Source of the DNA: Paenibacillus_AR mesotrionivorans
GTDB taxonomy: Bacteria > Bacillota > Bacilli > Paenibacillales > NBRC-103111
Direction: 5' to 3'
DNA length: 64,000 nucleotides
NCBI RefSeq assembly: GCF_046098205.1
Contig: NZ_JBJURJ010000008.1
Span: 248,001 to 312,000, forward strand
Numbering within the stretch: the first letter of the stretch is position 1; each line of letters opens with the position of its first letter. A program made the position numbers and the translations under genes. Below the pieces are notes generated by a model that saw nothing but the letters and a program-made list of their open reading frames with translations, did no database searches and was not told the origin of the DNA. Positions 35,839 through 44,479 of the stretch are shown here, one piece after another.

Positions 35839-38499
35839 TCAACTACACCGGCTATACCCGCAGCTGGTACAGGTTTTGCACCCGTCCGACGGGATCAGCG
35901 AGGCGCTGCCGCAGCTGGGGCAGATGTCCTTGCTGACGGTGCCCAGGTCCAGGCTGCTGTGGCCGTGACCGTGGCCGCCTTGGGCGTCGTGGCCATGATC
36001 CGCTGCCGCGGGAGCGTGGCTGTGGGCGGCGGCTTCGGCTGCTGCGGTGACATACGCTGAGCTGTTATGCGCGGCGGCGGCGGCGTTGGCCTGCACGTGC
36101 ATTTCCAGCGATTTGGCGACAGCGTCGGCGATGGACTCCACTCTGTTGGCGCCGAAGCCGATGGCGCCGGAACCGCCGATGCCCTTCAAGTGTTTAATCA
36201 GCAGGGCTTCCTTGTTGCCATGATTGCCGTAGCGCAGGAACAGGGAGCATACCCGGCCCAGAGCCTCGGACATGGCGAACACGTCGGAGCCTGCTTTGCC
36301 TACGTTCAGGAAGATTTCGCTGGGGATACCGTCCAGATCGTTGATGGTGATATAGGCCATCCCGAATGGTGTGTTTACCTTATAGGTTGCGCCGCGGAGT
36401 ACCTGCGGACGGCGTTTGTATTGATTATCGAAAACCTGCTCGGTTTTCTTGTCCACGTTGACGGCGAGGGCCGAGCCGATGGCTTCAAAAGACTCATTTT
36501 CCACTTTCTCTTGCTCCGGCTTCACTTCTTCTGCAACCGGCTCCGCTTCCTTCTTGTCCTCCTTCTTCTCGGTGGACAATACCTGCACATCGCGGCTGCC
36601 GTCCCGGTAGATGGTGACACCCTTACAGCCCAGATCGAAGGCCAACTCATACAAGCGTTCGGTTTCCTCCACCGTAAAGTCGGCAGGGCAGTTGGCGGTT
36701 TTGGAGATGGAGCTGTCCACCCAACGCTGGATGGCTGCTTGTGCCCGGATATGGTCCTCTGCGGACAGGTTCATTGCGGTGACGAAATAATCCGGCAGCT
36801 CCTCCCCGGGATGTGCATCCTTCCACTCCTGGGCAATCGGAACAAGCTGCTTGTCGAAGCCCAGGCGGCTTTGACGGAAATATTCAAAGGCGAAATACGG
36901 CTCGATCCCGGTGGAGGTGCCCACCATGGTTCCGGTGCTGCCCGTAGGCGCCTGAGTAATCACGGTTACATTGCGCATTCCCTTGGCCTGGATAGCGGCT
37001 CCCACTTCGGGGAAGGCCTCCACCATATTTTTCATAAAGCCGCTTTGCAGATATTTCTCCGCATCGAACTTCTTGAAGCTGCCCTTCTCCTCCGCAATCT
37101 CCGCAGAAGCCAGATAGGACTCCTTGGCCATAAAACCGTAGAGCTTGTCCAGGAATTCCAGAGATTCCGGGCTGCCGTAACGGATCTCCAGCTTGATCAT
37201 CAGCTCGGCCAGACCCATGGAGCCCATGCCCACCCGGCGCTCGTTCAGCTGATTCTCCTTATTTTCTTCGAAATGGTAAGGAGTCTTGTCAATAACATTG
37301 TCCAGGAACCGGGCGGAATAGCGCACCACCCGGCCCAGCTCCTCCCATGCCACATCATGCTTCTCGGCATCGTAGAAACGGGACAGATTCACAGCGGACA
37401 GGTTGCATACGCCCCAAGCCGGCAGACCTTGCTCGCCGCAGGGGTTGGTGCAGATGATCGGGTTGAAATACCAGCTGTTGGACATCTGGTTATAATATTC
37501 CATAAAGACCACGCCGGGTTCGGCGGATTTCCAGGCTGATTCGATAATGGTATGCCAGATGTCACGGGCTCTGACGGTTTTGTAGACCTTGACGGCCTTG
37601 CCCTTGGCTTTCCATTCATCCAGATCGCCGTTCCATACGGCATCATATTCGCTGTCGGAGGTATCCGGGAACACCAGCTCCCAGTCCAGATCCTCCTTCA
37701 CCGCTTTCATAAAACCGTTGCTAACGCACACGGAGAGGTTGGCGTTGGTGATTTGGTTCATGGTTTGTTTGACGGTGATAAAGTCCATCACGTCCGGATG
37801 CCAGTCATTCATCATCAGCATCAGAGCACCGCGCCGGCTGCCGCCCTGCTCGATAAGACCGGTAGTGTAGCTGAACAAACCGCCCCAGGATACTGCACCT
37901 GACGAGGAGCCGCTTACGCCACGAACAATCGACCGGCGGGGACGCAGAGAGGACAGGTTAATGCCGACTCCGCCGCCACGGGACATAATCTCCGTCATTT
38001 CGGACAGGGTGGACATAATGCCGCCACGGCTGTCATGGGGAGACGGAACCACGTAACAGTTGAACAGGGTCAGTTCATCGCTGGCATCCGCACCTGCGGC
38101 GATCCGTCCGCCGGGCACCAGCTTCCAGTCATCCAGTATGTAGCGGAATTTCTCGGTCCATTCCTGGCGTTTCTCAGGTGTGGCTTCTACAGAAGCCATG
38201 GCTTTGGCCAGACGGTCCCACAGCTCCTCGGGGCTCTGCTCCTTGGTCAACGTCAGCTTTTCGATGGAGGATTCCACCATTTCCCCGCTGCGCAGCTTAA
38301 TGGTGACCTGTTTGCCGTTTCGGGCTACTACTGTCCCCACTTCCTTAGCGGGGAACTTCGGATCGTCCTTGGTCAGCACCAAAACCGCATCCCCTACCTT
38401 GGTATTGTTCGTGTCGGGGTCCTTCATCGCATAGCGGTCCAAAAATATTTTTTCGCTAAGCCCCTCCAATTTCGATTGCTTCAGTTGCATGGTTTCCAC
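35839..38499 (-). CDS. nrdJ: adenosylcobalamin-dependent ribonucleotide reductase (class II)
   Basis: 886 residues from a GTG start at 38499, chosen because GGGAGGG lies 7 nt upstream; the longer frame to 38538 has no ribosome site. The enzyme makes deoxyribonucleotides in an oxygen-independent way. Visible landmarks include the substrate-site Cys in LTLFNCYVVPSP, the radical-site loop NPCGEQGLPAWGVCNLSAVN and the PTGSTGTMVGTSTGIEP motif. At the C-terminus a Zn-ribbon pattern (ICPSCGSASL, GCKTCTSCGYSRC) provides redox-active cysteines. A long Ala/His-rich linker (about 11 His within 40 residues) sits just before it, which is unusual. Two NrdR boxes lie upstream. Confidence 0.95.
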   Translation of the reverse strand: METMQLKQSKLEGLSEKIFLDRYAMKDPDTNNTKVGDAVLVLTKDDPKFPAKEVGTVVARNGKQVTIKLRSGEMVESSIEKLTLTKEQSPEELWDRLAKAMASVEATPEKRQEWTEKFRYILDDWKLVPGGRIAAGADASDELTLFNCYVVPSPHDSRGGIMSTLSEMTEIMSRGGGVGINLSSLRPRRSIVRGVSGSSSGAVSWGGLFSYTTGLIEQGGSRRGALMLMMNDWHPDVMDFITVKQTMNQITNANLSVCVSNGFMKAVKEDLDWELVFPDTSDSEYDAVWNGDLDEWKAKGKAVKVYKTVRARDIWHTIIESAWKSAEPGVVFMEYYNQMSNSWYFNPIICTNPCGEQGLPAWGVCNLSAVNLSRFYDAEKHDVAWEELGRVVRYSARFLDNVIDKTPYHFEENKENQLNERRVGMGSMGLAELMIKLEIRYGSPESLEFLDKLYGFMAKESYLASAEIAEEKGSFKKFDAEKYLQSGFMKNMVEAFPEVGAAIQAKGMRNVTVITQAPTGSTGTMVGTSTGIEPYFAFEYFRQSRLGFDKQLVPIAQEWKDAHPGEELPDYFVTAMNLSAEDHIRAQAAIQRWVDSSISKTANCPADFTVEETERLYELAFDLGCKGVTIYRDGSRDVQVLSTEKKEDKKEAEPVAEEVKPEQEKVENESFEAIGSALAVNVDKKTEQVFDNQYKRRPQVLRGATYKVNTPFGMAYITINDLDGIPSEIFLNVGKAGSDVFAMSEALGRVCSLFLRYGNHGNKEALLIKHLKGIGGSGAIGFGANRVESIADAVAKSLEMHVQANAAAAAHNSSAYVTAAAEAAAHSHAPAAADHGHDAQGGHGHGHSSLDLGTVSKDICPSCGSASLIPSDGCKTCTSCGYSRCS

Positions 38500-38573
38500 A
38501 TGAACACCCTCCCGGATAGGTTTATTTCGACTTGACAAAACATCTGGAATATGTTCTATAAAGAGGCAGAACG

Positions 38574-38621
38574 TTCAAGATATAGTGCGAGAAGTCCATT
38601 ATACACCACTATATGTAGTGA
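38574..38621 (-). promoter_or_regulatory. paired NrdR boxes in the nrdJ promoter
   Basis: The better box covers 38606-38621, with core CACTATATGTAGTG (13 of 16 matches to ACACWATATATWGTGT). The weaker box is at 38574-38589 and keeps the half ATATAGTG (about 10 of 16). Their centres are 32 bp apart, three helical turns, the known NrdR spacing. A TATAAT box (minus strand, about 38603-38598) lies between them. Confidence 0.85.
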
Positions 38622-38770
38622 TTCTAATAAAATAAAGACGAAATTGGCGATTCTGTGCCGACAGGCCGGGAAGAAGCTTTTATTTTCTCGGTCTGGCTCA
38701 CTTTTTCGTGGTCAATAAAAGATTGCGTCTTCTTCACCCTGCGTACCAATATGGGTCCCTGCACGAATTT

Positions 38771-38958
38771 TAACGGAAGACGGTTTCCGTTATTTGCTGC
38801 GGTAGGGCTCATGGCGGCACGTTAGCGGAAAGCTATTTCCGTTATTTCGCCTTCCTTAGAGGCTCCGAGTGAATTCTGACCCGGATAACGGAAACTCGCT
38901 TCCGCTATTTCGGGCGGTAGTAGCCTTGCAGGTGAATAGCGGAAATTCGGTTCCGTTA
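38771..38958. repeat. intergenic array A of four phased palindromes
   Basis: Four 22-bp units at 38771-38792, 38823-38844, 38886-38907 and 38937-38958. Each has 8-nt arms TARCGGAA and TTCCGYTA round a 6-nt loop. The GGAA cores start at 38775, 38827, 38890 and 38941, giving steps of 52, 63 and 51 bp. Units alternate TAAC, TAGC, TAAC, TAGC. The array fills the divergent gap between nrdJ and the dat gene. Loops and spacers are unrelated to one another. Confidence 0.9.
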
Positions 38959-39112
38959 TTTCCAAATATAGTGCCGTCCTCTATAGTAGATCGGCTTCAT
39001 AAACAGCTATTGGGGACATTCAGCGCTGCCCATTCGACCCCCCTGTGCAATTCCGCGCGAATAGGGGTAAAATAGGGAAAACCTACTTTTGCCAAAAAGG
39101 AGCTTGTCCGCC

Positions 39113-39946
39113 ATGAAATTTCTCCATAATCTCACCATTACGGATTACCAGGACGCGACGATACACCCGGATGACCGGGGTTATTACTTTGGGGACGGCA
39201 TCTATGAGGTCTTCCGGATCTACAACGGACGCCTGTTTCAGGAGGATGCCCATCTGGTCCGGCTGGCCCGCAGTGCTGCTGAGCTCAGGATTCCTCTCCC
39301 CTACGGCCTTCCGGAAATCACCGGGCTGATGTACAAGCTGCTGGAGGAGGACCCGGTGGAAGAAGGGATCCTGTATCTGCAGATCACCCGCGGCGCCGCT
39401 CCCCGGGGCCATGCCTTCCCGCCGGAGGGCACCCAGCCCGTCTTGACCGCTTATTGCAAGCCTCTCCCCCGGAACCGGGACAAGATTACCGGCGGCATCC
39501 GCATCGTATCCGTGCCGGACATCCGGTGGCTGCGCTGCGACATCAAAACCCTGAACCTGCTGGGTAACGTATTGGCCAAGCAGGAGGCCGTTGAACGCGG
39601 AGCCGACGAGGCCGTGCTGCACCGCAGCGGAACCGTGACGGAATGCAGCTCCTCCAACATTATGATGGTCAAGGACGGGACGTTATGGACTCATCCGGCA
39701 GATAACCTGATTCTGCCCGGCATCACCCGCCAGGTTGTGCTGGAGCAAGCCCGTACTGTGGGTATTCCGGTACAGGAGGCGGTCTTTAGCCTGGAGGAGC
39801 TGTACAGCGCCGATGAGGTGTTGATCACAGGAACCACCACCGAGGTGACACCGGTCATTCTCATCGACGAAACACCTATTGCAGGAGGACAGCCCGGCCC
39901 GATCACGCGGCAGCTGCAGCGGGAATACCAAACCTTATTTATGTAG
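39113..39946 (+). CDS. dat: D-amino-acid aminotransferase (PLP class IV)
   Basis: 277 residues. It is a fold-type IV aminotransferase, with DDRGYYFGDGIYEVFRIYNG near the N-terminus, the catalytic Lys in IKTLNLLGNVLAKQEA, the phosphate-cup region SGTVTECSSSNIMMVKDG and LITGTTTEVTPV. It interconverts D-alanine and D-glutamate, supplying peptidoglycan precursors. The ATG at 39113 has AAGGAGC 9 nt upstream; the frame before it lacks homology. A branched-chain or 4-amino-4-deoxychorismate enzyme is less likely because of the RGYYFGDGIYE motif. A clean terminator follows, so it is monocistronic. Confidence 0.88.
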   Translation: MKFLHNLTITDYQDATIHPDDRGYYFGDGIYEVFRIYNGRLFQEDAHLVRLARSAAELRIPLPYGLPEITGLMYKLLEEDPVEEGILYLQITRGAAPRGHAFPPEGTQPVLTAYCKPLPRNRDKITGGIRIVSVPDIRWLRCDIKTLNLLGNVLAKQEAVERGADEAVLHRSGTVTECSSSNIMMVKDGTLWTHPADNLILPGITRQVVLEQARTVGIPVQEAVFSLEELYSADEVLITGTTTEVTPVILIDETPIAGGQPGPITRQLQREYQTLFM

Positions 39947-39973
39947 AAAACAGTCACTTCATCAGCATACTAA

Positions 39974-40017
39974 ACAGGGACGCGGAAAGCCATCATCCGT
40001 TCGTCCCTGTTTTTTTG
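39974..40017 (+). terminator. rho-independent terminator of dat
   Basis: The stem ACAGGGACG (39974-39982) / CGTCCCTGT (40002-40010) is followed by seven T, 28 bp beyond the stop codon. Confidence 0.9.
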
Positions 40018-40209
40018 TGGGGAATTCAACCAAGTTTTTTGCCACATCTATAAATTAATAATAATTGATATAAGCTTATCTTGCTCCAGGCTATTCCATT
40101 GAAGATTGAGGTTCTTATCGATCCCCGCAAAAATTAATTTAACCGCTGCAAGCGAAACATTATGTACTAGTAAGGTGTTAGTAAGGGCTAAACGAAAAAG
40201 TAGGTTTTA

Positions 40210-40629
40210 TTACTGATTGAGAAGCTCTGCTCTTCGTTTTGAACTTACTTCTATCTTTGGTCGTGAACCGGCTTTAGCAACATTAGTTCTAATTTCAGCA
40301 AGTAGTTGCTCTTTTTCTAGTCCGTTTGTAAATACACGATTATTTAAATTAACATTGGTTTTTTTGTTTACTAACTCAATGTAGCCTTGTGTTGGATTAA
40401 CAAGTGTTAATGGCTCAGATTCGCCATAATATGCTAAATATAAAATATACTTTGCTGCTTGTTTTAGATAAACTTCATCATCAATAATATAATTTTTTCC
40501 GTTGTGCATTCCTCCAAGTTGTTTGATTTGAATTTTCTCTCCTGAATGGAAGCTTCCTTTTAAAACTTCATCTACTTCAAAATCAGAAACAGTGAAGACC
40601 TTTAAGTTAACAAGAAGGACACATAACAA
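40210..40629 (-). pseudogene. N-terminally truncated hypothetical protein
   Basis: The 139-residue frame opens with TTG directly after an in-frame TAG and has no ribosome site. The readable body (VFTVSDFEVDEVLKGSFHSG, YILYLAYYGE, NPTQGYIELV) looks like the secreted part of a Bacillales protein whose signal peptide has been lost. AT-rich, in an islet that also holds an IS256 remnant. Treated as a broken gene; the family was not identified with certainty. Confidence 0.5.
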
Positions 40630-40903
40630 ATCAAGCTATTTGTTGATAAATTGTCATAATTCTTATGATTTTTGCATTACGATTCTTTAAATAATGTTAT
40701 ATAACTCTAGCTAAGAATTGTTTTGTAATTTTTGGATACTTAACCCGATTTTCGGTTTTAATTTCCGCAGAAACTTCAACATAAATCTGAATTATATCTC
40801 CCACGATAAGGTACGATCGCTTGTAACAATCGCATCTTGTGATTTTAGGCGGTTAAGTTATTATGATTTACAGTTTGTTGATGGCTTAAGGAGGTTAGAT
40901 AAT

Positions 40904-41455
40904 TTGGGAAAGATAAAGCGAAGAAAAAAGCTCTTATTGCCGGTCATATTTATTGCAGTTTTTGGTGTAGGGTTCGGGATAGGCCGACTGACTGATGGGC
41001 CGATTGGCCAAGTGATTCGAACGCTGCAGATAAGACGAGCATTTGTGCAAATTCGTGATGAAGTTCGAATTAACAGCATTTTGCCGCCTGCGCCTGATGT
41101 TTCAATAAATGCCCAGCCTATTCCGGTAGTGCTCGGTGAGTATGAGTGGGTCTCTGCATCCGGCCGGAAATCTAAGAGGGATGCTTACGGGGAGGAAGAA
41201 ATAAAAAAACTGGTTCCGGTGATAGCCACTGCTGGTGCAAAGGTAATGATAGATCGCGGCGAAATAAATAATCCTGTATTCGGAAGGGGAATACATTCGT
41301 TACGTTTCGGCCTTGCTGACGAATCCGACATAGAAGAGAGTTCAAGTTTTATAACTGTGCCGGAAGCTCCAGGATTATACAGGTATCGAATTGATTGTGA
41401 ATGGATGATGGATCAAGGTCAAGCCGTTTTCTATTTTGCTCTAGAGGTCCAATAA
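40904..41455 (+). CDS. membrane-anchored protein, first of a tandem paralogous pair
   Basis: 183 residues from a TTG at 40904 with AAGGAGG 9 nt upstream; the longer frame to 40718 has no ribosome site. One N-terminal helix (LLLPVIFIAVFGVGFGIGRL) is followed by an extracytoplasmic domain of about 150 residues. The next gene is clearly a duplicate: both have GIGRLTDG/FIGKLTDG after the helix, a PP-x-PxV motif and the ending GLYRYRID--W--DQG-A-FYF. Not recognised; a beta-sandwich binding domain is a guess. Confidence 0.65.
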   Translation: MGKIKRRKKLLLPVIFIAVFGVGFGIGRLTDGPIGQVIRTLQIRRAFVQIRDEVRINSILPPAPDVSINAQPIPVVLGEYEWVSASGRKSKRDAYGEEEIKKLVPVIATAGAKVMIDRGEINNPVFGRGIHSLRFGLADESDIEESSSFITVPEAPGLYRYRIDCEWMMDQGQAVFYFALEVQ

Positions 41456-41501
41456 TCATTTTGGCGGAACACAAAGCTAAAAAAGAGGAAGGAGGAAACA
41501 G

Positions 41502-42038
41502 ATGAAGAAGAGGGGAGTGCGGGGAAGCTTCGTTGTCTTGATTTCGTTGCTGCTTTTAACTATAGGTTTTTTTATCGGAAAGCTTACTGATGGATCGCTT
41601 AAGGAACTAACGCAGAAAATGGATAAACAGCAGCAGTATTTTGCATTGCTGAAAGAGGTTTATATTGACGAAGGCTGGCCTCCTACACCGGAAGTTACCG
41701 TGAATGACCGCCTCATTGATTTGAAAGTAGGATATGTTAGCTGGTCTAATCGAGGGGGGGCTTATACACAGGATGCTTCCGACGTGCTGACAATGGATTT
41801 GCCAGCAGTAATAGTTCCAGGCGGAGCGACCATTCAGATTAAGCCTGGAAAAGTTAACAATCACGGTGCACCGATTGCTGGAATCAAGTCACTATCTTTG
41901 CGATATGCTGATGGAAAAAAAGAGAAGAACATATTTCAGGTTCCTGAACAGCAAGGTCTTTATAGGTATCGGATTGACGTTAAATGGAAACTGGATCAAG
42001 GTAATGCTTCTTTCTATTTCTCACTTCAAGTAGAGTAG
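41502..42038 (+). CDS. membrane-anchored protein, second of a tandem paralogous pair
   Basis: 178 residues; one helix (FVVLISLLLLTIGFFIGKL) then an external domain. It is a paralogue of the gene ending 46 bp upstream: the pair share WPPTPEVTVNDR/LPPAPDVSINAQ, PAVIVPGGATIQI and the LYRYRID ending. GAAGGAGG precedes the ATG. Function is unknown. It lies in an islet with a transposase remnant. Confidence 0.65.
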   Translation: MKKRGVRGSFVVLISLLLLTIGFFIGKLTDGSLKELTQKMDKQQQYFALLKEVYIDEGWPPTPEVTVNDRLIDLKVGYVSWSNRGGAYTQDASDVLTMDLPAVIVPGGATIQIKPGKVNNHGAPIAGIKSLSLRYADGKKEKNIFQVPEQQGLYRYRIDVKWKLDQGNASFYFSLQVE

Positions 42039-42059
42039 TTATGGTTATAGACTAGCGTT

Positions 42060-42290
42060 CCTTTGCAGGTGACATCCATCGATACCAAACGATCTTGTTG
42101 ATCACTTTGGGAAATGAGCGTAGGCGATACCTCAATACCATCGTTTCAGCAATGATTCTAAAATTCGCGGTTGCTCACCCCTTTGGCGTTCAAGGCGATA
42201 ATCTGGTCCTCGATGCCGGTCACGTTTTTCTAGTGCTTTTTCACCACAACAGGCTTGACTCCACCCCATTCGGTCTCCGTAGTTGTTCTT
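42060..42290 (-). pseudogene. degenerate IS256-family transposase fragment
   Basis: Reading the minus strand from about 42290, one frame gives VKPVVVKKH, a TAG stop, then NVTGIEDQIIALNAKGVSNRE. After a frameshift, GIEVSPTLIS and then KVINKI can be read from neighbouring frames. This order is that of the N-terminal part of IS256-family Mutator transposases. The stop, at least two frameshifts and missing ends mark it as dead. No terminal inverted repeats were found. It shows that this AT-rich islet once carried an insertion sequence. Confidence 0.75.
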
Positions 42291-42299
42291 TTGTCCAAA

Positions 42300-42663
42300 G
42301 TCCCATGTATTCTCCCCAACTTTAATACAGTACCACTGGTTGTAGAACCGCCACACGCTACTCTACTCAGGCTTCCGCAACCACATCCATCTCTCCGAGA
42401 TGCTGCAGCCTCTGTCTGCTTCGTCACAGTCAAGGCATCGTCCTCCCACAACAATGATATCGAAATCTTCATTCCACCTCCCTCCGCGCCACATTATCTA
42501 TCAAACATAACCTTGGCTCCATTCCATTATCTGCACAACTGAGACATTTCGGTAGCTTCCGCTCCCTCCCCGTTCCTTCCCCCACTCCACGTTATGAAAA
42601 CCCAGCAATTGGTTCATACTATAGGATACTGCCTGATGTATGCTGACGATGGAGGTGTGTGGC
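42300..42663. other. gap between IS256 remnant and yqhH, no gene seen
   Basis: Only short unsupported frames on either strand. The last ~20 bp contain the yqhH ribosome site GGAGGTG. Nothing else was recognised. Confidence 0.5.
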
Positions 42664-44472
42664 ATGAGCGAACCAACAGCGCCGGAAGAGACGGTCCGGG
42701 CCTTAAGCAGCATTCTGGAGATGCACATCGACCGCAGCTGGCTTACCGAGATGCGGCAGCGGGAGGAAAAAAACGGCCCCTGGGACGACTGGACCCTGTT
42801 CCAGCTGGCCTACGAGGCGGAGGCGTCCCGTCTGGTGGGAAGCTTCGACGAGCTGCTCTGCCTGAAGCATCTGACCCAGGTGGAGCCGATGGCCCATCAG
42901 CTGGAGACGGCACGCCGGGTGCTCCTGGAGATGCGGGGCCGGGCCATTCTGGCCGACGAGGTCGGTTTGGGCAAAACCATCGAAGCCGGGCTGATTCTGA
43001 AGGAATATATCGTGCGCGGCCTGGTCAAAAAAGCGCTGATCCTGGTCCCCGCCTCCCTGGTGCTGCAATGGGTGCGGGAGCTGAACTCCAAATTCGGCAT
43101 CCCTGCCGCCGCCCAGAAGAAGGAATACATGTGGGAGCAGTGCGACATCATCGTCGCCTCCATGGATACGGCCAAGCGGGATCCCCACCGGGAGATCGTC
43201 CTGAACATGGACTATGACATGGTCATTATCGATGAGGCCCACAAGCTGAAGAACAAAAAAACAACCAACTACCAATTTGTCAGCGAGCTGCGCAAAAAAT
43301 ACTGCCTGCTCCTTACTGCCACGCCTGTCCAGAATGATCTGAAGGAGCTGTACAACCTGATCAACGTGCTGAAGCCGGGCCAACTGGGCGGCCAGGGCCA
43401 ATTCCAGTCCTCCTTCATTCTGAGCAAACGCACCCCCAAAAACGAGCGTGGCCTCCAGGACGAGCTGTCCAAAATCATGATCCGCAACCGGCGCAGCGAC
43501 GGCGGTGTGACGTATACCAAACGCAAGGTACGCAATGTCACCCTGGAGCTTTCCCCGGAGGAAATGGAGCTGTACAACGGGGTCACCGACTTTGTGCGGC
43601 AGCGGTACGAGGAATCCCAAGGGGATCTCTCTGGGATTCTGTCTCTCGTGACGCTCCAGCGGGAGGTCTGCTCCAGCCGGGATGCGGTGTTCCTGACCTT
43701 GTTCAATATGTTCAAAAAAATGCCCGAGGACTCCCCCGTCCGCGGCCGCATCAACGAGCTGGTCCAGCTTATCAAGGGTATCAAGGCCAACACCAAGGCG
43801 GAAAAAGCGCTGGAGCTCATCGAAGAAATCAATGACAAGGTGATTATTTTCACCGAGTACCGGGCCTCCCAGGAGTACCTCCTCCATTATTTGAAGGAGC
43901 GGGGCATCTCGGCAGTCCCGTACCGGGGCGGCATGAACCGGGGCAAAAAGGACTGGATGATGGACCTCTTCCGTACCCGGTCCAGAGTACTGGTGGCCAC
44001 GGAGGCGGGCGGCGAGGGCATTAACCTGCAATTTTGCCACCATATGATCAACTTCGATTTGCCGTGGAACCCCATGCGGGTGGAGCAGCGGATCGGCCGG
44101 GTGCACCGGCTGGGCCAGACCGAGGACGTGATCATCCACAATATGTCCACCAAAGGCACCATTGAAGAGCATATCCTGTCCCTCCTGCATGAAAAAATCA
44201 ACATGTTTGAGATGGTCATCGGCGGCCTCGACGCCATTCTGGAGCGGATCGAGAAGAAATCCGCCAGCCTGGAAAGCCTGCTCCTGCGGATGTCCCTGGA
44301 GTCCCGCAGCGATACGGAGCTGCGCAGCAGAATGGATGAGCTGGGAGCACAATTCCATAACGTGCGGCAGGAAGTGGAGGAGGAAGAGCACAAGACCGGA
44401 ACGGGCTTGCCTGCAGCCTTCATGGCCTCTGCCCAAAACGCCCCCCCGCCCAACACCATCTCATGGAGGTGA
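42664..44472 (+). CDS. yqhH: SNF2-family helicase-like ATPase, YqhH homologue
   Basis: 602 residues. It shows the SNF2 helicase motifs in order: Walker A (DEVGLGKTIEAG), motif Ia (LVPASLVLQWVRE), Walker B (DMVIIDEAHKLKN), motif III (LLLTATPVQND), motif V (VLVATEAGGEGINLQ) and motif VI (VEQRIGRVHRLGQ). The ATG at 42664 has GGAGGTG 6 nt upstream; the frame before it is not supported. YqhG follows after 7 bp, the same neighbour as in Bacillus subtilis. The cellular job of the pair is not established. The C-terminal 90 residues are acidic and coiled-coil-like. Confidence 0.9.
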   Translation: MSEPTAPEETVRALSSILEMHIDRSWLTEMRQREEKNGPWDDWTLFQLAYEAEASRLVGSFDELLCLKHLTQVEPMAHQLETARRVLLEMRGRAILADEVGLGKTIEAGLILKEYIVRGLVKKALILVPASLVLQWVRELNSKFGIPAAAQKKEYMWEQCDIIVASMDTAKRDPHREIVLNMDYDMVIIDEAHKLKNKKTTNYQFVSELRKKYCLLLTATPVQNDLKELYNLINVLKPGQLGGQGQFQSSFILSKRTPKNERGLQDELSKIMIRNRRSDGGVTYTKRKVRNVTLELSPEEMELYNGVTDFVRQRYEESQGDLSGILSLVTLQREVCSSRDAVFLTLFNMFKKMPEDSPVRGRINELVQLIKGIKANTKAEKALELIEEINDKVIIFTEYRASQEYLLHYLKERGISAVPYRGGMNRGKKDWMMDLFRTRSRVLVATEAGGEGINLQFCHHMINFDLPWNPMRVEQRIGRVHRLGQTEDVIIHNMSTKGTIEEHILSLLHEKINMFEMVIGGLDAILERIEKKSASLESLLLRMSLESRSDTELRSRMDELGAQFHNVRQEVEEEEHKTGTGLPAAFMASAQNAPPPNTISWR

Positions 44473-44479
44473 GAACAGC

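Noticed and set aside
36067..37539. 490-codon plus-strand frame
   Set aside because: Antisense shadow of nrdJ; no ribosome site or domain, composition follows the coding strand.
38624..38812. 62-codon minus-strand frame upstream of nrdJ
   Set aside because: Overlaps array A and NrdR boxes, no ribosome site, not protein-like.
38771..38958. rho-independent terminators
   Set aside because: The hairpins lack T runs, occur in series and lie in a divergent promoter gap.
40718..40903. N-terminal extension of the 40904 gene
   Set aside because: AT-rich, no ribosome site, and the paralogue starts just before the membrane helix.
42703..44436. 577-codon minus-strand frame
   Set aside because: Antisense shadow of yqhH with repetitive His/Gln/Leu content and no motif.
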